Positions 54,254-63,250 of a DNA stretch of 64,000 nucleotides are shown here, one piece after another. The position numbers and the translations under genes are program-made. The stretch covers positions 1,178,001 to 1,242,000 of the forward strand of contig NZ_CP049158.1 in NCBI RefSeq assembly GCF_011493005.1, in the 5' to 3' direction. Below the pieces are notes generated by a model that was not told where the DNA came from, did not search any database, and was given only the letters and a program-made list of their open reading frames with translations. Within the stretch, counting starts at the first letter, position 1. Each line of letters starts with the position of its first letter. The DNA is from Caballeronia sp. SBC1 (lineage in GTDB: Bacteria > Pseudomonadota > Gammaproteobacteria > Burkholderiales > Burkholderiaceae).

Positions 54254-54982
54254 CTAATACGGACGCCGGTGATTCAAGGCGATGAACACGCCCATCAGCG
54301 TGACAAAAGCCAGCACGAGCAAGGTCGCGTTGAGCAGCACATGCGGATAGCCGAGTTCACCGACATCAATGAACGGATACGGATAAAAGTCCGACATGCT
54401 GCCGCGCCAAAGCGTGATGCAAAGATAACTTAGCGGATAGATCAGCCATAGCAGGCATTGCCGCAAAGTCAGATGAAAGCGCGGCACGAACAGCACCCAG
54501 TAGATTACCGACAGCACGGGAATAACAGTGTGCAAGCATTCGTTGAGCACCGCCCGGTATCCCGAGGGCGTCCACAGGTGACGCAGCAACAGGTTATAAG
54601 CCAGCCCGACAAACACGATGTACACCACGACCGCCGTCACCACCGGCGGCTTGCGAAAAAATCGCCCGAGCGGCGATCGGCCAAGTGCCGCGACGAAGGA
54701 AAAACAAAGGGCAACAGCAAATACGGTCAGGTTCGTCAGATAGCTGCTAAGTCGCTCAACCCCATCGAATACGCTTAAGCCCCGGGCTAGCATTCGGTGG
54801 ACCGTGATATCGGTTTGCGCAGCGAGCGCCAGCCACGCGAGTGTCGCGATGCAAGCGGCCAGCAATAACGACGCCGTGCGTGGTGCGTGCAAAGGCAATG
54901 CGTGCTCTGCCACCGTCTGCGACGGGCTTTGCGTCGGGCGGTGAGTCTGGCTTTTGGTCTGCGAGGAAATCGGCTTGAACAT
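54254..54982 (-). CDS. Pr6Pr family integral membrane protein
   Basis: 242 residues with six or seven membrane helices: segments such as TASLLLAACIATLAWLALA, LTVFAVALCFSFVAA, VTAVVVYIVFVGLAYNLLL and VLLNATLLVLAFVTLMGVFI. The layout matches the FAR-17a/AIG1-like (Pr6Pr) family. Function unknown. The N-terminal 25 residues are a polar Ser/Gln/Pro tail. Confidence 0.8.
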   Translation of the reverse strand: MFKPISSQTKSQTHRPTQSPSQTVAEHALPLHAPRTASLLLAACIATLAWLALAAQTDITVHRMLARGLSVFDGVERLSSYLTNLTVFAVALCFSFVAALGRSPLGRFFRKPPVVTAVVVYIVFVGLAYNLLLRHLWTPSGYRAVLNECLHTVIPVLSVIYWVLFVPRFHLTLRQCLLWLIYPLSYLCITLWRGSMSDFYPYPFIDVGELGYPHVLLNATLLVLAFVTLMGVFIALNHRRPY

Positions 54983-55078
54983 GCCGCGATTCTATACGCG
55001 GCAAGAGAGGTTCGCAGAGCGCAGGTCTGCAGAGCGCGGACTAGCCGAAGCAAGCACGCGCAACCAGAGAACTTAAGC

Positions 55079-55330
55079 TCAGGATATCTTGAAGATGTTT
55101 TGCGAGCCGCGCACGTACAGACCCTCGGCTTTCAGGAGAATGCGTTCGCGATACAGATCGAAGGCGGCAAGCACGGCGGATTCGCCCGACCCCATTTGCG
55201 GATTGAAACTCGAGAGAGCCGCATCGTCTATCTGGAATGATATCTCGCGCGAACCGTCATACCCCCAGAAGCACACGCAGTGCCGGGAGTCGTCGTAGGA
55301 ACGGCTTGGGTTCGGGAAATTGAGTTTCAT
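55079..55330 (-). CDS. DUF1488 family protein
   Basis: 83 residues from the ATG at 55330. It has MKLNFPNPSRSYDDSRHCVC, WGYDGSREISFQIDDAAL and ILLKAEGLYVRG, as in the small DUF1488 family of proteobacteria. Cytoplasmic, function unknown. AGGATG precedes the start. Confidence 0.8.
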   Translation of the reverse strand: MKLNFPNPSRSYDDSRHCVCFWGYDGSREISFQIDDAALSSFNPQMGSGESAVLAAFDLYRERILLKAEGLYVRGSQNIFKIS

Positions 55331-55662
55331 ACGCCATCCTAGTCCTATTAGCGTGACGCGCGTGACGGTGTTATTCATAGTAATTACCCTGACTTGGCAT
55401 TCTCTCGCGCTGATCGGAATTTTCCGGCGCCAAGAAAATCAGGAAGCAATTACCGCTAGCGGCCAGCAGGCACTTTAAGCCTTAAGCCCACACAATTCCT
55501 GTACGGCTTTTGTAATGAACCCAGTGCATCGACGCTCTCGCATTGCCCCCCTCGGTTCAAGTAGACTCTGGTGCCACGCAATCGATCAAACTGTCGGCGC
55601 CGTGCTTCCAGGCGCGTCGTCGGCTCCGCAAGAAATACGACAAGAAATACGCTCGCCACTAA
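55331..55662. other. Divergent intergenic region upstream of the DHA2 transporter
   Basis: No gene supported. Near 55470-55490 a partly symmetric TTTAAGCCTTAAGCCC occurs. The start codon of the transporter is preceded directly by an in-frame TAA, so its promoter lies within this stretch. Confidence 0.4.
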
Positions 55663-57084
55663 GTGAAACCTGCCAACTTCCGCATCACCGCCGCCGTTGT
55701 AGCCAGCGCGCTCTTTATGCAAAACATGGACAGTACGATCGTTGCGACGGCCCTGCCCGCCATGGCGCGCGATCTTGGCGTCGACCCAGTGCATTTGAGC
55801 AGTGCCATTACCGCTTATCTGGTTGCACTGACGGTGTTCATTCCGGCTAGCGGATGGGTTGCCGATCGCTTCGGCGCCAAGCGCGTGTTCATGTGGGCGA
55901 TTGCAACCTTCACTCTGGCTTCGCTCGCATGCGCAGCGGCCGCGAACCTGCCGCAGCTTATTGCTGCGCGCATTGTGCAGGGAATTGGGGGCGCCATGAT
56001 GGTGCCGGTCGGACGTCTGATCCTTTTCCGTGGCGTCAAACGCGAGGAGTTATTGCAGGCCACCACATGGCTCACCATGCCTGCTCTCATCGGCCCCTTG
56101 ATGGGTCCGCCATTGGGCGGTTTTCTCACCGATACCCTCTCGTGGCGCAGCATCTTCTGGGTCAACGTGCCCGTCGGTATAGTGGGGTTGCTGCTCACGT
56201 GGCGCTTGCTGCCAGCCGCGCCTCCCGAACATCATGCACCACCCGACGTGCGCGGAATGATGTTGATAGGCGGATCGCTGACGCTGTTCATGATCGGCAT
56301 TGAATGCGCAGGGCGTGGGGTCCTGCCGCCGTTTGGGTCGCCCGCATGCGTCGCTGCGGGCGTGCTGATGTTCTGGATGGCCGTCCGGCATTGCCGTCGA
56401 GTGGACGATCCGGCTGTCGATTTCTCGCTGCTCGCGATTCCGACTTTTCATGCGGCGACTATTGCGGGAAGTTTGTTTCGTGCCGGCGCCGGCGCGCTGC
56501 CGTTTCTTGTGCCGCTGACCTTGCAAACCGGGTTCGGCTATAGCGCTTCCGCTAGCGGCCTCGTCACGTTCGCTAGTGCGCTAGGATCATTTTGCATGCG
56601 CCCCATGACATCGCTTGCACTAAGGCGCTTCTCCGTCCGGACCGTCTTGTGCGCAGGCAGTGTTTCGTTTGCCGCCGTGCTCGTGGTGTGCTCGTTCATG
56701 TCGCAGAATTGGCCCGCTGGCGCCATCTTCTTGTTGCTGCTTGTGGGCGGGTTGTCGCGCTCGCTCAGCTTCGCCACCATGGGCGCGCTCGCTTTTGCGG
56801 ACGTACCCAAGGCGAAGCTTGCCGCCGCTACCTCATTCCAGGGCACTGCCCAGCAATTGATGAAAGCGGTCGGCGTGACAGTCGCGGCAGGGACTATTCA
56901 AGTCACCATGATCGTGGCTCCCGGCGCGCATGCCGAACGGTGGCAATTGGCCTCGGCGTTTATTGTTACCGCGCTTGTTGTTATTACTTCTTATCCGATG
57001 TTCATGCGGATGCCCGCTGAAGCAGGAGCCGGCATTTCTGCTTCGCGAGGGTCCGCACGCGGGCGCGCCAGTGAGGTCAAGTGA
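55663..57084 (+). CDS. MFS exporter, DHA2 (14-helix drug:H+) type
   Basis: 473 residues. The helix-1 motif MDSTIVATALPAMARDLGVD and the loop motif GWVADRFGAKRVFMW are diagnostic of DHA2 members. About 14 hydrophobic segments follow, with EGAIV-type motif C replaced by GGAMMVPVGRLI. The GTG start is required because a stop codon lies just before it and helix 1 follows closely. No periplasmic adaptor or outer-membrane gene accompanies it, and no regulator is adjacent. Confidence 0.88.
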   Translation: MKPANFRITAAVVASALFMQNMDSTIVATALPAMARDLGVDPVHLSSAITAYLVALTVFIPASGWVADRFGAKRVFMWAIATFTLASLACAAAANLPQLIAARIVQGIGGAMMVPVGRLILFRGVKREELLQATTWLTMPALIGPLMGPPLGGFLTDTLSWRSIFWVNVPVGIVGLLLTWRLLPAAPPEHHAPPDVRGMMLIGGSLTLFMIGIECAGRGVLPPFGSPACVAAGVLMFWMAVRHCRRVDDPAVDFSLLAIPTFHAATIAGSLFRAGAGALPFLVPLTLQTGFGYSASASGLVTFASALGSFCMRPMTSLALRRFSVRTVLCAGSVSFAAVLVVCSFMSQNWPAGAIFLLLLVGGLSRSLSFATMGALAFADVPKAKLAAATSFQGTAQQLMKAVGVTVAAGTIQVTMIVAPGAHAERWQLASAFIVTALVVITSYPMFMRMPAEAGAGISASRGSARGRASEVK

Positions 57085-57117
57085 CGCAACTAAGTGACCC
57101 AACTAAGTGACGCAGCT
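57079..57117. repeat. Three tandem 13-bp repeats spanning the transporter stop codon
   Basis: AAGTGACGCAACT, AAGTGACCCAACT and AAGTGACGCAGCT lie head to tail. Each unit contains TGA, and the first TGA is the transporter stop (57082-57084). The array reaches the end of the convergent deacylase gene. Confidence 0.75.
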
Positions 57118-58238
57118 TAAGCGCCGATCAACACCCCGGTCCTGAATGGGACCGCGCCCGTTACTCGGCCCATTGGTGCACCAGCGATCACAAAGCGAAT
57201 CGCCCGGCGCATATAAAAGACACCGTCATTTTTCGTCGTCAACGTGGTCACTTCGTCCGTGATCGGATCGACGATATCGAAGACCGGGTCACCCGCTTTC
57301 AAATGTGCCCCGACCTGCGCGCGATACACCACCACGCCGCTTGCCGGTGCAATGAACTGCTCGCTGCCGGCCAGCGGCGTCGCCGGATGATTGAGCGGCG
57401 GCAACTCGCGCGCCTCGCCTTCGATTACACCCCGATACGTCAGGTAATCGACAATTGCTTCCGAGTCCTGCGCGGCGAATTCATAAGACACATCGCGCTG
57501 ACCGCGATGCTCGATCGTCAGTGCAACGTTAGGCGCGGCGAGCGGCGTACCCTCGCCCAGAAACCCACGAACGTCGTTCCACAATTGCGTATGAACCTCG
57601 TCGAATGACTGACCGCCCGAGTCCGCACAGAGCAATACACCACTCGCGCCCAGATAACGCGCGAGCGGCTCGACCGCCGGCCAGCTCGCAGGGCTCGTGT
57701 ACAAGTGCATGGTGGCCTCAAGCGAACAATGCAGGTCGATGATGACGTCGGCATCGGCTGCCATGACCAGCATCTCGCGGCGTAAGGACTCGAACTCGTT
57801 CTTCGGCTTGACCTCGGCGAGCATGTCGCATACGGCCCGCCGCAATAAGCGCGTGTTGCTGTCGGCGTCCTGCGTCCACTGGCTGCCAATGCGTTCGACC
57901 AAAGCAGCGGCAGCAGGCAGCGGAAAGCTGCGATTGAAGTTGTGGCCGCTATTCAACTCGAAGCGTCCAATGAACTGTCCGAGCACGTGCTGCGAAAGTC
58001 CGATCGGGTTTGCGACCGGCACCAGGATCACCTCGCCGCGAATACGCCCCGCCTTTTCCAGTTCAATCAGCCGTTGCTTCAGGCGCCAAGCGGTCAGCAT
58101 CGCGGGTATTTCGTCCGCATGCAGCGACGCCTGCACGTAGATTTTCTCGCCCGTACCCGGCGTGCCGAAGTGAAAACTGACGAACTCGCGGCGCGTGCCA
58201 ATGGACGTGGAAACCAGCGGCGTGCTTTGGATGTGCAT
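57117..58238 (-). CDS. Succinylglutamate desuccinylase/aspartoacylase family deacylase
   Basis: 373 residues of the M14-like family. Zinc ligands are in ASLHADEIPA (His, Glu) and in IDLHCSLEATMH; FNRSFPLP follows the substrate-site Arg pattern. The C-terminal ~90 residues form a beta domain (FIAPASGVVVYRAQVGAHLK). Such enzymes cleave N-acyl amino acids or polyamine-like amides. The adjacent amino-acid binding protein 21 bp away suggests import and deacylation of one compound. Confidence 0.88.
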   Translation of the reverse strand: MHIQSTPLVSTSIGTRREFVSFHFGTPGTGEKIYVQASLHADEIPAMLTAWRLKQRLIELEKAGRIRGEVILVPVANPIGLSQHVLGQFIGRFELNSGHNFNRSFPLPAAAALVERIGSQWTQDADSNTRLLRRAVCDMLAEVKPKNEFESLRREMLVMAADADVIIDLHCSLEATMHLYTSPASWPAVEPLARYLGASGVLLCADSGGQSFDEVHTQLWNDVRGFLGEGTPLAAPNVALTIEHRGQRDVSYEFAAQDSEAIVDYLTYRGVIEGEARELPPLNHPATPLAGSEQFIAPASGVVVYRAQVGAHLKAGDPVFDIVDPITDEVTTLTTKNDGVFYMRRAIRFVIAGAPMGRVTGAVPFRTGVLIGA

Positions 58239-58259
58239 CGAATACTCCTGAAAATCCTG

Positions 58260-59039
58260 TTAGTTGCCGTAGACGTCGAAGTCGAAGTACTTGCGGGCGA
58301 TCTTCTGGTACGTGCCGTCGGCACGCATGCCGGCGATCGCGCTATCGATGCTCGCCTTGAGCGCAACGTCGTCCTTGCGCAGGCCGATGCCTGTGCCATG
58401 GTCACCCATCTCAAGCGGTCCGCCGACGAAACCGAAACCCTTGCCTCTTGGTGTCTTCAGGAACCCGTTATCCGCTTCCACCGACCCCAGCAGCGCCGCG
58501 TCCAACCGGCCAGCCATCAGGTCTTCAAAGACGCCCTCCTGGCTCTGATACGCAACCACCTCCACACCGCCCGACTGCCAGTTCTTCTGTGCATAGGTTT
58601 CGAACTGCGTGCCGCTCTGTACGCCAATGCGCTTGCCGCGCAGACCCTCCGCGCTCACCGTCAAGGGAACGCCGGTCTTCGCGATCAAACGTGACTTGAA
58701 CTGGAACAACTTGGTTGAAAACGCGATCTGCTGCATGCGCTTTTCGGTGATTGCCATCGACGAGATGATCGCGTCGATCTTGCGGGCCTGCAGCGCCGGG
58801 ATCATGCCGGAGAACTCCATCTCGACCCATTGGCAATGCATCGCGATGCGGCGGCAGATCTCGTTGGCCAGATCGACGTCGAAACCGGTCACGGTGCCGT
58901 CGGGCATTTTTACGTCCATCGGCGGATACGTCGGATCAATGCCCAGGCGCAATACGCTCGCGTCTTTCGCGAAGGCCGGCGTGGTGACGGTCACGGCCGC
59001 GATCACGGCGGCGGCGAGCAACGAAGAGAGAGTTTTCAT
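58260..59039 (-). CDS. Periplasmic amino-acid binding protein (HisJ/ArgT-like)
   Basis: 259 residues with a signal peptide ending VTTPAFA. The family pattern is clear: LRLGIDPTYPPMDVKMPDG, VTGFDVDLANEICRRIAMHC, FSGMIPALQARKIDAIISSM and LRGKRIGVQSGTQFETYA. It most resembles basic-amino-acid/opine binding proteins. No permease or ATPase gene is nearby, so it must share an importer elsewhere. It lies directly before the deacylase gene and diverges from the LysR gene. Confidence 0.9.
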   Translation of the reverse strand: MKTLSSLLAAAVIAAVTVTTPAFAKDASVLRLGIDPTYPPMDVKMPDGTVTGFDVDLANEICRRIAMHCQWVEMEFSGMIPALQARKIDAIISSMAITEKRMQQIAFSTKLFQFKSRLIAKTGVPLTVSAEGLRGKRIGVQSGTQFETYAQKNWQSGGVEVVAYQSQEGVFEDLMAGRLDAALLGSVEADNGFLKTPRGKGFGFVGGPLEMGDHGTGIGLRKDDVALKASIDSAIAGMRADGTYQKIARKYFDFDVYGN

Positions 59040-59166
59040 CGGCGCTTACTCAGTGGTTAAGACGGTGATGGGGACAACACGCCTGCATGGTACGAGTGCA
59101 AAATGCCACCAAACAGGGGCGATTTACTTATCATGATCACTTTTATAGATCACCCGGGCGGTTATT

Positions 59167-60108
59167 GTGGATCTGACCTTGACGCAACTTCGCGTATTCG
59201 TGGCTGTCGCTGAAGCCGGCAGTCTCCGGGCGGCGGCACGCAGCCTCGGCATTGCGCAAAGCGGCGTGACGCAACAGTTGAGGAAACTCGAGACCAGCGC
59301 AGGCGGCCCCTTGTTCGAACGCGGGCATCGCGGCGCGCGCCTGACCTCGATCGGGGAGCGCTTGCGGATTCGCGCCGACGTGATTCTTGGCGAGTGCGTT
59401 CGAACCGAAAACGAAATGCGCCAGTTGCGCGGCGAGTTGACCGGCCAGGTTTCACTCGGCGCCGCGGCCGAAGCCATGATGCGACTATTTCCTGCGCTGC
59501 TGGCGAGTTTTCGCGAACGCTGTCCGCGTATTGACGTTCATCTGACCAGCGCCACGTCGCGGGTCCTGACCGCGTGGGTACGCGACGGCAGCCTGGACTT
59601 CGCCTTGGCGCTGGTATCGAACGAAGCGGATATCCATGATCTCGAGGCGACCACGCTGTTTGGATCGCCCGTCACCGTCATCGCGCGGCGTGGTCATCCG
59701 CTAGGCCGCGCGCGATCGCTGCGGGCGCTGCAGGACTGCGAGTGGGTCAGCACCCGGCCTCGCCATGCGGGCGATGTCGCGAACCGCCTGTCCACTTTGT
59801 TCGAGGACGCAGGGCTTGAACCCCCGCGTATTGCGGCCACGACCGAAGCTGTGTTCGATACTTTGCATTGCGTGGCGAACAGCGATTATCTGTCGCTCGA
59901 ACCCGTGCGTCTCGCGGCACATCCGTTCTTCAAGGACCATGTGGCGGTCGTCCCGATCAAAGAGCAGGCGTTGAGTACGCGCGTATGCCTGCTGCGCCGC
60001 GCAGGCGTGCCGTTGACGCCGGTCGCGCAGGAACTGGCGTCCATGGCGGTGTCGTTTGCGCGGATGTTGCCCGGGACTGCGGTGACGGGTGAGTCGCCTC
60101 GCGAATGA
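59167..60108 (+). CDS. LysR-family transcriptional regulator
   Basis: 313 residues. The N-terminal winged helix-turn-helix reads LTLTQLRVFVAVAEAGSLRA, AARSLGIAQSGVTQQLRKLE; the C-terminal two-lobe domain follows (RIDVHLTSATSRVLTAWVRD). It is divergent from the binding-protein/deacylase pair with a 127-bp gap, the standard layout for a LysR activator of those genes; the effector may be the imported compound. The GTG start at 59167 lies in a TTGTGG context. Confidence 0.92.
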   Translation: MDLTLTQLRVFVAVAEAGSLRAAARSLGIAQSGVTQQLRKLETSAGGPLFERGHRGARLTSIGERLRIRADVILGECVRTENEMRQLRGELTGQVSLGAAAEAMMRLFPALLASFRERCPRIDVHLTSATSRVLTAWVRDGSLDFALALVSNEADIHDLEATTLFGSPVTVIARRGHPLGRARSLRALQDCEWVSTRPRHAGDVANRLSTLFEDAGLEPPRIAATTEAVFDTLHCVANSDYLSLEPVRLAAHPFFKDHVAVVPIKEQALSTRVCLLRRAGVPLTPVAQELASMAVSFARMLPGTAVTGESPRE

Positions 60109-60163
60109 CACGCGACACGATTACGCCCGCGCTCCTTCGGATGAAGTTTAGACCTAGTAACGC

Positions 60164-60192
60164 TTGACGTTAATAACGTTTCGCGTTATTAT
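60164..60192 (+). promoter_or_regulatory. higBA promoter and operator
   Basis: TTGACG (60164-60169) and TATTAT (60187-60192) with 17 bp between make a near-consensus sigma-70 promoter. An inverted repeat TAATAACG-5-CGTTATTA (60171-60178, 60184-60191) occupies the spacer and overlaps the -10, so the antitoxin can block RNA polymerase. Transcription would start about 60198-60201, at the toxin ATG itself. Confidence 0.8.
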
Positions 60193-60199
60193 TCAACTC

Positions 60200-60490
60200 A
60201 TGATCACTTCCTTCTGCTGCCAAGACACCCGCTCGTTGTTTGAAGGAAAGCGCGTGGCGAGATTTGTGAACTTCGAACGCGTCGCAATTCGTAAGTTGCA
60301 ACAGCTTCATGCAGGAGCTGACCTCAACTTTTTGCGCCTTCCGCCCGGCAACTTTCTCGAAGCATTGAAGGGCAATCGAAAAGGACAATATAGCGTGCGC
60401 ATCAATGATCAATGGCGTGTTTGCTTTTGCTTCGAGTTGGGCTGCGCCACGCAGGTTGAAATCTGCGATTACCACCAGGATTACTTATGA
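60200..60490 (+). CDS. higB: HigB/RelE-type toxin
   Basis: 96 residues of the RelE/HigB fold, starting MITSFCCQDTRSLFEGKRVA and containing LHAGADLNFLRLPPGNFLEA, YSVRINDQWRVCF and DYHQDYL, close to known HigB toxins. It probably cuts mRNA on the ribosome. The toxin gene comes before the antitoxin, the hallmark order of hig systems, and overlaps it by 4 bp. The predicted transcription start coincides with its ATG, so translation may be leaderless. Confidence 0.9.
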   Translation: MITSFCCQDTRSLFEGKRVARFVNFERVAIRKLQQLHAGADLNFLRLPPGNFLEALKGNRKGQYSVRINDQWRVCFCFELGCATQVEICDYHQDYL

Positions 60491-60807
60491 CCCGCGAAAT
60501 TCCACTCGATACACCCGGCGAGATCCTCGCTGAAGAATGGCTCGGTCCAATGGGCATCACTCAGTACGCGCTCGCAAAAGCTATCGATGTTCCGGCACGT
60601 CGCATCAATGAAATTGTGCAGGGGAAACGCGCCATCACCGCCGACACAGCCGTTCGTCTCGGTGCATTTTTTGGCGTCGATCCGCAAAGCTGGATGAACC
60701 TCCAAACGCATTACGATACCGAACAGGCGCGTGAAAAGCTCGGTGATCGGCTCATCCAAATCAGGCGCAACGGTGTAGCAAACGAATCGATCGCGTCTCT
60801 GCGATAA
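60487..60807 (+). CDS. higA: HigA-type antitoxin (XRE family)
   Basis: 106 residues. The helix-turn-helix is GITQYALAKAIDVPARRINE followed by IVQGKRAITADTAVRLGAFF, the HigA/VapI-type pattern. It should bind HigB and repress the higBA promoter through the inverted repeat at 60171-60191. Translation is coupled to higB through ATGA. Confidence 0.93.
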   Translation: MTREIPLDTPGEILAEEWLGPMGITQYALAKAIDVPARRINEIVQGKRAITADTAVRLGAFFGVDPQSWMNLQTHYDTEQAREKLGDRLIQIRRNGVANESIASLR

Positions 60808-60882
60808 GCCGCGAAATAACACCGGTGGAGCACGCCGCTCGCTCCCCGCATAAAAGCGGCGCCCCCCACCCGTGCGCTTTCT

Positions 60883-61908
60883 CTAAACCGGCGACGGATT
60901 GCGATCCGCGAACCCGCGTTGATGCCAGTACGGATAGGGCAGCGGCAACGTGCTCGCTTTATCCAGGGCCGCCATCTGCTCAGCACTCAACGACCACCCT
61001 ACACTGCCCAGGTTCTCGCGGAACTGCTTCTCGTCGCGAGCGCCCACAATCACGTTCGCGACTGTCGGCCGCTGCAGCAGCCAGTTCAACGCAATCTGCG
61101 GCACGCTCTTGCCGGTTTCCTTGGCCACGGCATCCAGCGCGTCCACAATGCCAAAGACATATTCATCGGCAACCGGCGGTCCCATATCCGCCGTCTTGTG
61201 CAAGCGGCTGTTCTCCGGCAACGGGCTGCCGCGACGGATCTTGCCTGTCAGGCGCCCCCACCCCAGCGGACTCCAGACAATGGTCGAGACCTTCTGGTCC
61301 AGTCCCAGCGGCATGAGTTCATGCTCGAAATCACGTCCGGTCAGCGAGTAATACGCCTGATGCACCGAATGCCGCGCGAGCCCTTCACGGTCCGACACCG
61401 CCAGCGATTTCATCAAGTGCCAGCCGGAAAAATTCGAGCAGCCGATCACGCGGATCTTGCCGGCACGCACGAAGTCGTCGAGCGTGCGCAAGGTTTCTTC
61501 CACGCGTGTCAGTGCGTCAAAACCATGCAGCTGATAGATGTCGATGTAGTCGGTGTTCAGGCGTTTCAGGCTGCCGTTGATGGCTTCCGTCAAATGATGC
61601 CGGGTTGAGCCAACGCTGTTCACGTCGGAGCCGAACTGAAATGTTCCTTTCGTCGATACGATCACCTTCGAGCGGCGTCCGGCAATTGCCTTGCCGAGGA
61701 TCTCTTCCGCCATGCCGTCCGAGTAGACGTCTGCGCTGTCGAACATCGAGACGCCCGCCTCCAGCGCAATGTCGACCAGGCTGCGCGCCCCGTCGGCATC
61801 AGTGCTGCCCCACGCCTTGAAGAAATCATTGCTGCCGCCAAACGTGGCGGTGCCCAGGCTCAGCACCGGCACTTTGAAACCCGTTTCGCCCAGTAAGCGA
61901 TATTCCAT
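60883..61908 (-). CDS. Aldo/keto reductase
   Basis: 341 residues from the ATG at 61908 with AAAGGAG upstream. The AKR tetrad appears in FDSADVYSDGMAEEILGKAI (Asp, Tyr), SKVIVSTKGTF (Lys) and DYIDIYQLHGFD (His). The NADPH site is near the C-terminus (NVIVGARDEKQFRENLGSV). It resembles YghZ/Gpr-type beta-subunit reductases of aldehydes. Single gene; substrate unknown. Confidence 0.9.
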   Translation of the reverse strand: MEYRLLGETGFKVPVLSLGTATFGGSNDFFKAWGSTDADGARSLVDIALEAGVSMFDSADVYSDGMAEEILGKAIAGRRSKVIVSTKGTFQFGSDVNSVGSTRHHLTEAINGSLKRLNTDYIDIYQLHGFDALTRVEETLRTLDDFVRAGKIRVIGCSNFSGWHLMKSLAVSDREGLARHSVHQAYYSLTGRDFEHELMPLGLDQKVSTIVWSPLGWGRLTGKIRRGSPLPENSRLHKTADMGPPVADEYVFGIVDALDAVAKETGKSVPQIALNWLLQRPTVANVIVGARDEKQFRENLGSVGWSLSAEQMAALDKASTLPLPYPYWHQRGFADRNPSPV

Positions 61909-62081
61909 GTCCACTCCTTTTTCATTGAAAGCCAATGAGCCGCTACCGCGCTGCCGACCTTGGCAAGCAGGCAGCTTTGCTAATGCATCGGCCATGTTAA
62001 GAGATCGTTGAAAATCGCGCTTGGAGCCTCGGCAGGAGCAGCCGGCGGCAGCAAGCCGGTCCTACGCTTAAGCGAGAGCGA

Positions 62082-62876
62082 TTACAGCCCCTGGATCACA
62101 TCCAGCGCCACGCCCACCATGTCCTTCACCACCACCTGAACCTGACTGGCGGCTTCGGGCGCGTAATCGAACGGTTCCGTCTCATGCATGTAAGTCGACT
62201 GGCACATTTCCAGTTGTATTGCGTGGACGCCGGTCTCCGGCGTTCCATAGTGACGCGTGTTGTAGCCGCCCTTGAAACGGCCGTTAGCGACCCATGTATA
62301 GGCGCTCCGCGCGGCGGTGTCCGTGACGGCTTGCAAGGCACCCGGCGCCGCCGTGCGCCCATCCTGCGTTCCGATGTTCAGATCAGGAAGCTTGCCCTCG
62401 AACAAACGCGGCAACACGCTTGCAATGGAATGCGCCTCCCACAGCAACACGTTCGGATGAGCCGCCCGCAACCGAGCGAGTTCTGCTTCAAGCGCGTCGT
62501 GATACGGCTGCCAGTAGGTCACTACGCGCCGCGCTTTCTCGGCAGAATCGGGCCCTGCGCCATCACGATACAGCGGCATGCCACGGAAGGTTTCGCCCGG
62601 ACACAGGCCCGTTGTCGTCTGGCCCGGATATAGGCTTTCATCGTTCGATGGCCGGTTCAGATCGATCACATAACGCGAGATACGAGCGCCCAGAATGGTC
62701 GCGCCCATCTCGCGGGCGAAGTCATACAGCCGGTCGAGATGCCAGTCGGTATCGGCGACGGTCAGCGCCATGTCCGTGTACAACGGCCGCAAGCTCTCGG
62801 GAATTTCAGTGCCTACGTGCGGGATGGAAATAAGCAGCGGAGCGTCGCCGCGATGCAAGGTGTAGAGATCGGTCAT
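62082..62876 (-). CDS. hutG: N-formylglutamate deformylase
   Basis: 264 residues. The family pattern includes PLLISIPHVGTEIPESLRPL, DTDWHLDRLYDFAREMGATI, RYVIDLNRPSNDESLYPGQT and QLEMCQSTYMHE. It converts N-formylglutamate to glutamate and formate, the last step of the five-step histidine route. No other hut gene is in this window. Upstream lies a 12-bp tandem repeat. Confidence 0.93.
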   Translation of the reverse strand: MTDLYTLHRGDAPLLISIPHVGTEIPESLRPLYTDMALTVADTDWHLDRLYDFAREMGATILGARISRYVIDLNRPSNDESLYPGQTTTGLCPGETFRGMPLYRDGAGPDSAEKARRVVTYWQPYHDALEAELARLRAAHPNVLLWEAHSIASVLPRLFEGKLPDLNIGTQDGRTAAPGALQAVTDTAARSAYTWVANGRFKGGYNTRHYGTPETGVHAIQLEMCQSTYMHETEPFDYAPEAASQVQVVVKDMVGVALDVIQGL

Positions 62877-62960
62877 GATGGATTAAGGGCGAAGTAAGCT
62901 TACGAAAGAGGTGTGGAAAAGAGGTCGATAGGCAAGTCGGAAAGCAGTTATCGGATGGTT

Positions 62961-63052
62961 TGAGTAAGGGTCTGAGTAAGGGTCTGAGTAAGGGTCTGAG
63001 TAAGGGTCTGAGTAAGGGTCTGAGTAAGGGTCTGAGTAAGGGTCTGAGTAAG
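62961..63052. repeat. 12-bp tandem repeat, seven full copies plus a partial
   Basis: TGAGTAAGGGTC is repeated seven times without change (62961-63044), then eight more bases match. The unit is a multiple of three; on the minus strand it would read Leu-Arg-Pro-Leu, but no start or ribosome site supports translation. It lies 85-176 bp upstream of hutG, in the 374-bp gap 62877-63250, which otherwise holds no supported gene. Perfect copies suggest recent expansion by slippage. Confidence 0.9.
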
Positions 63053-63250
63053 CCAAGGTATGCGCGAGACGCGCGAGCGCTTTGTCGTTTGGAGGTAGCC
63101 AACAATCAAGGCGCGCACATTTCAGTCAGGGAAAACAAAAGAAGTGTGCGCCTCGGTTGCTATCCGCGGAAAGGAATCAGAAAGACTCGCGCGCGACACA
63201 AGGCAACCCAGTGTTCGCGGCTCAGCACGTGCGTCGCGCAATGTTCCGGC

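Noticed and set aside
60200..60807. higBA as part of a larger prophage or integron
   Set aside because: The flanking LysR and aldo/keto reductase genes are ordinary chromosomal genes and no recombination signature was seen.
62961..63052. CRISPR array
   Set aside because: The units are contiguous 12-mers without spacers, so this is a simple tandem repeat.
62806..63105. Minus-strand frame with a Leu-Arg-Pro-Leu repeat
   Set aside because: It is a translation of the 12-bp tandem repeat and overlaps the start of hutG; no ribosome site supports it.
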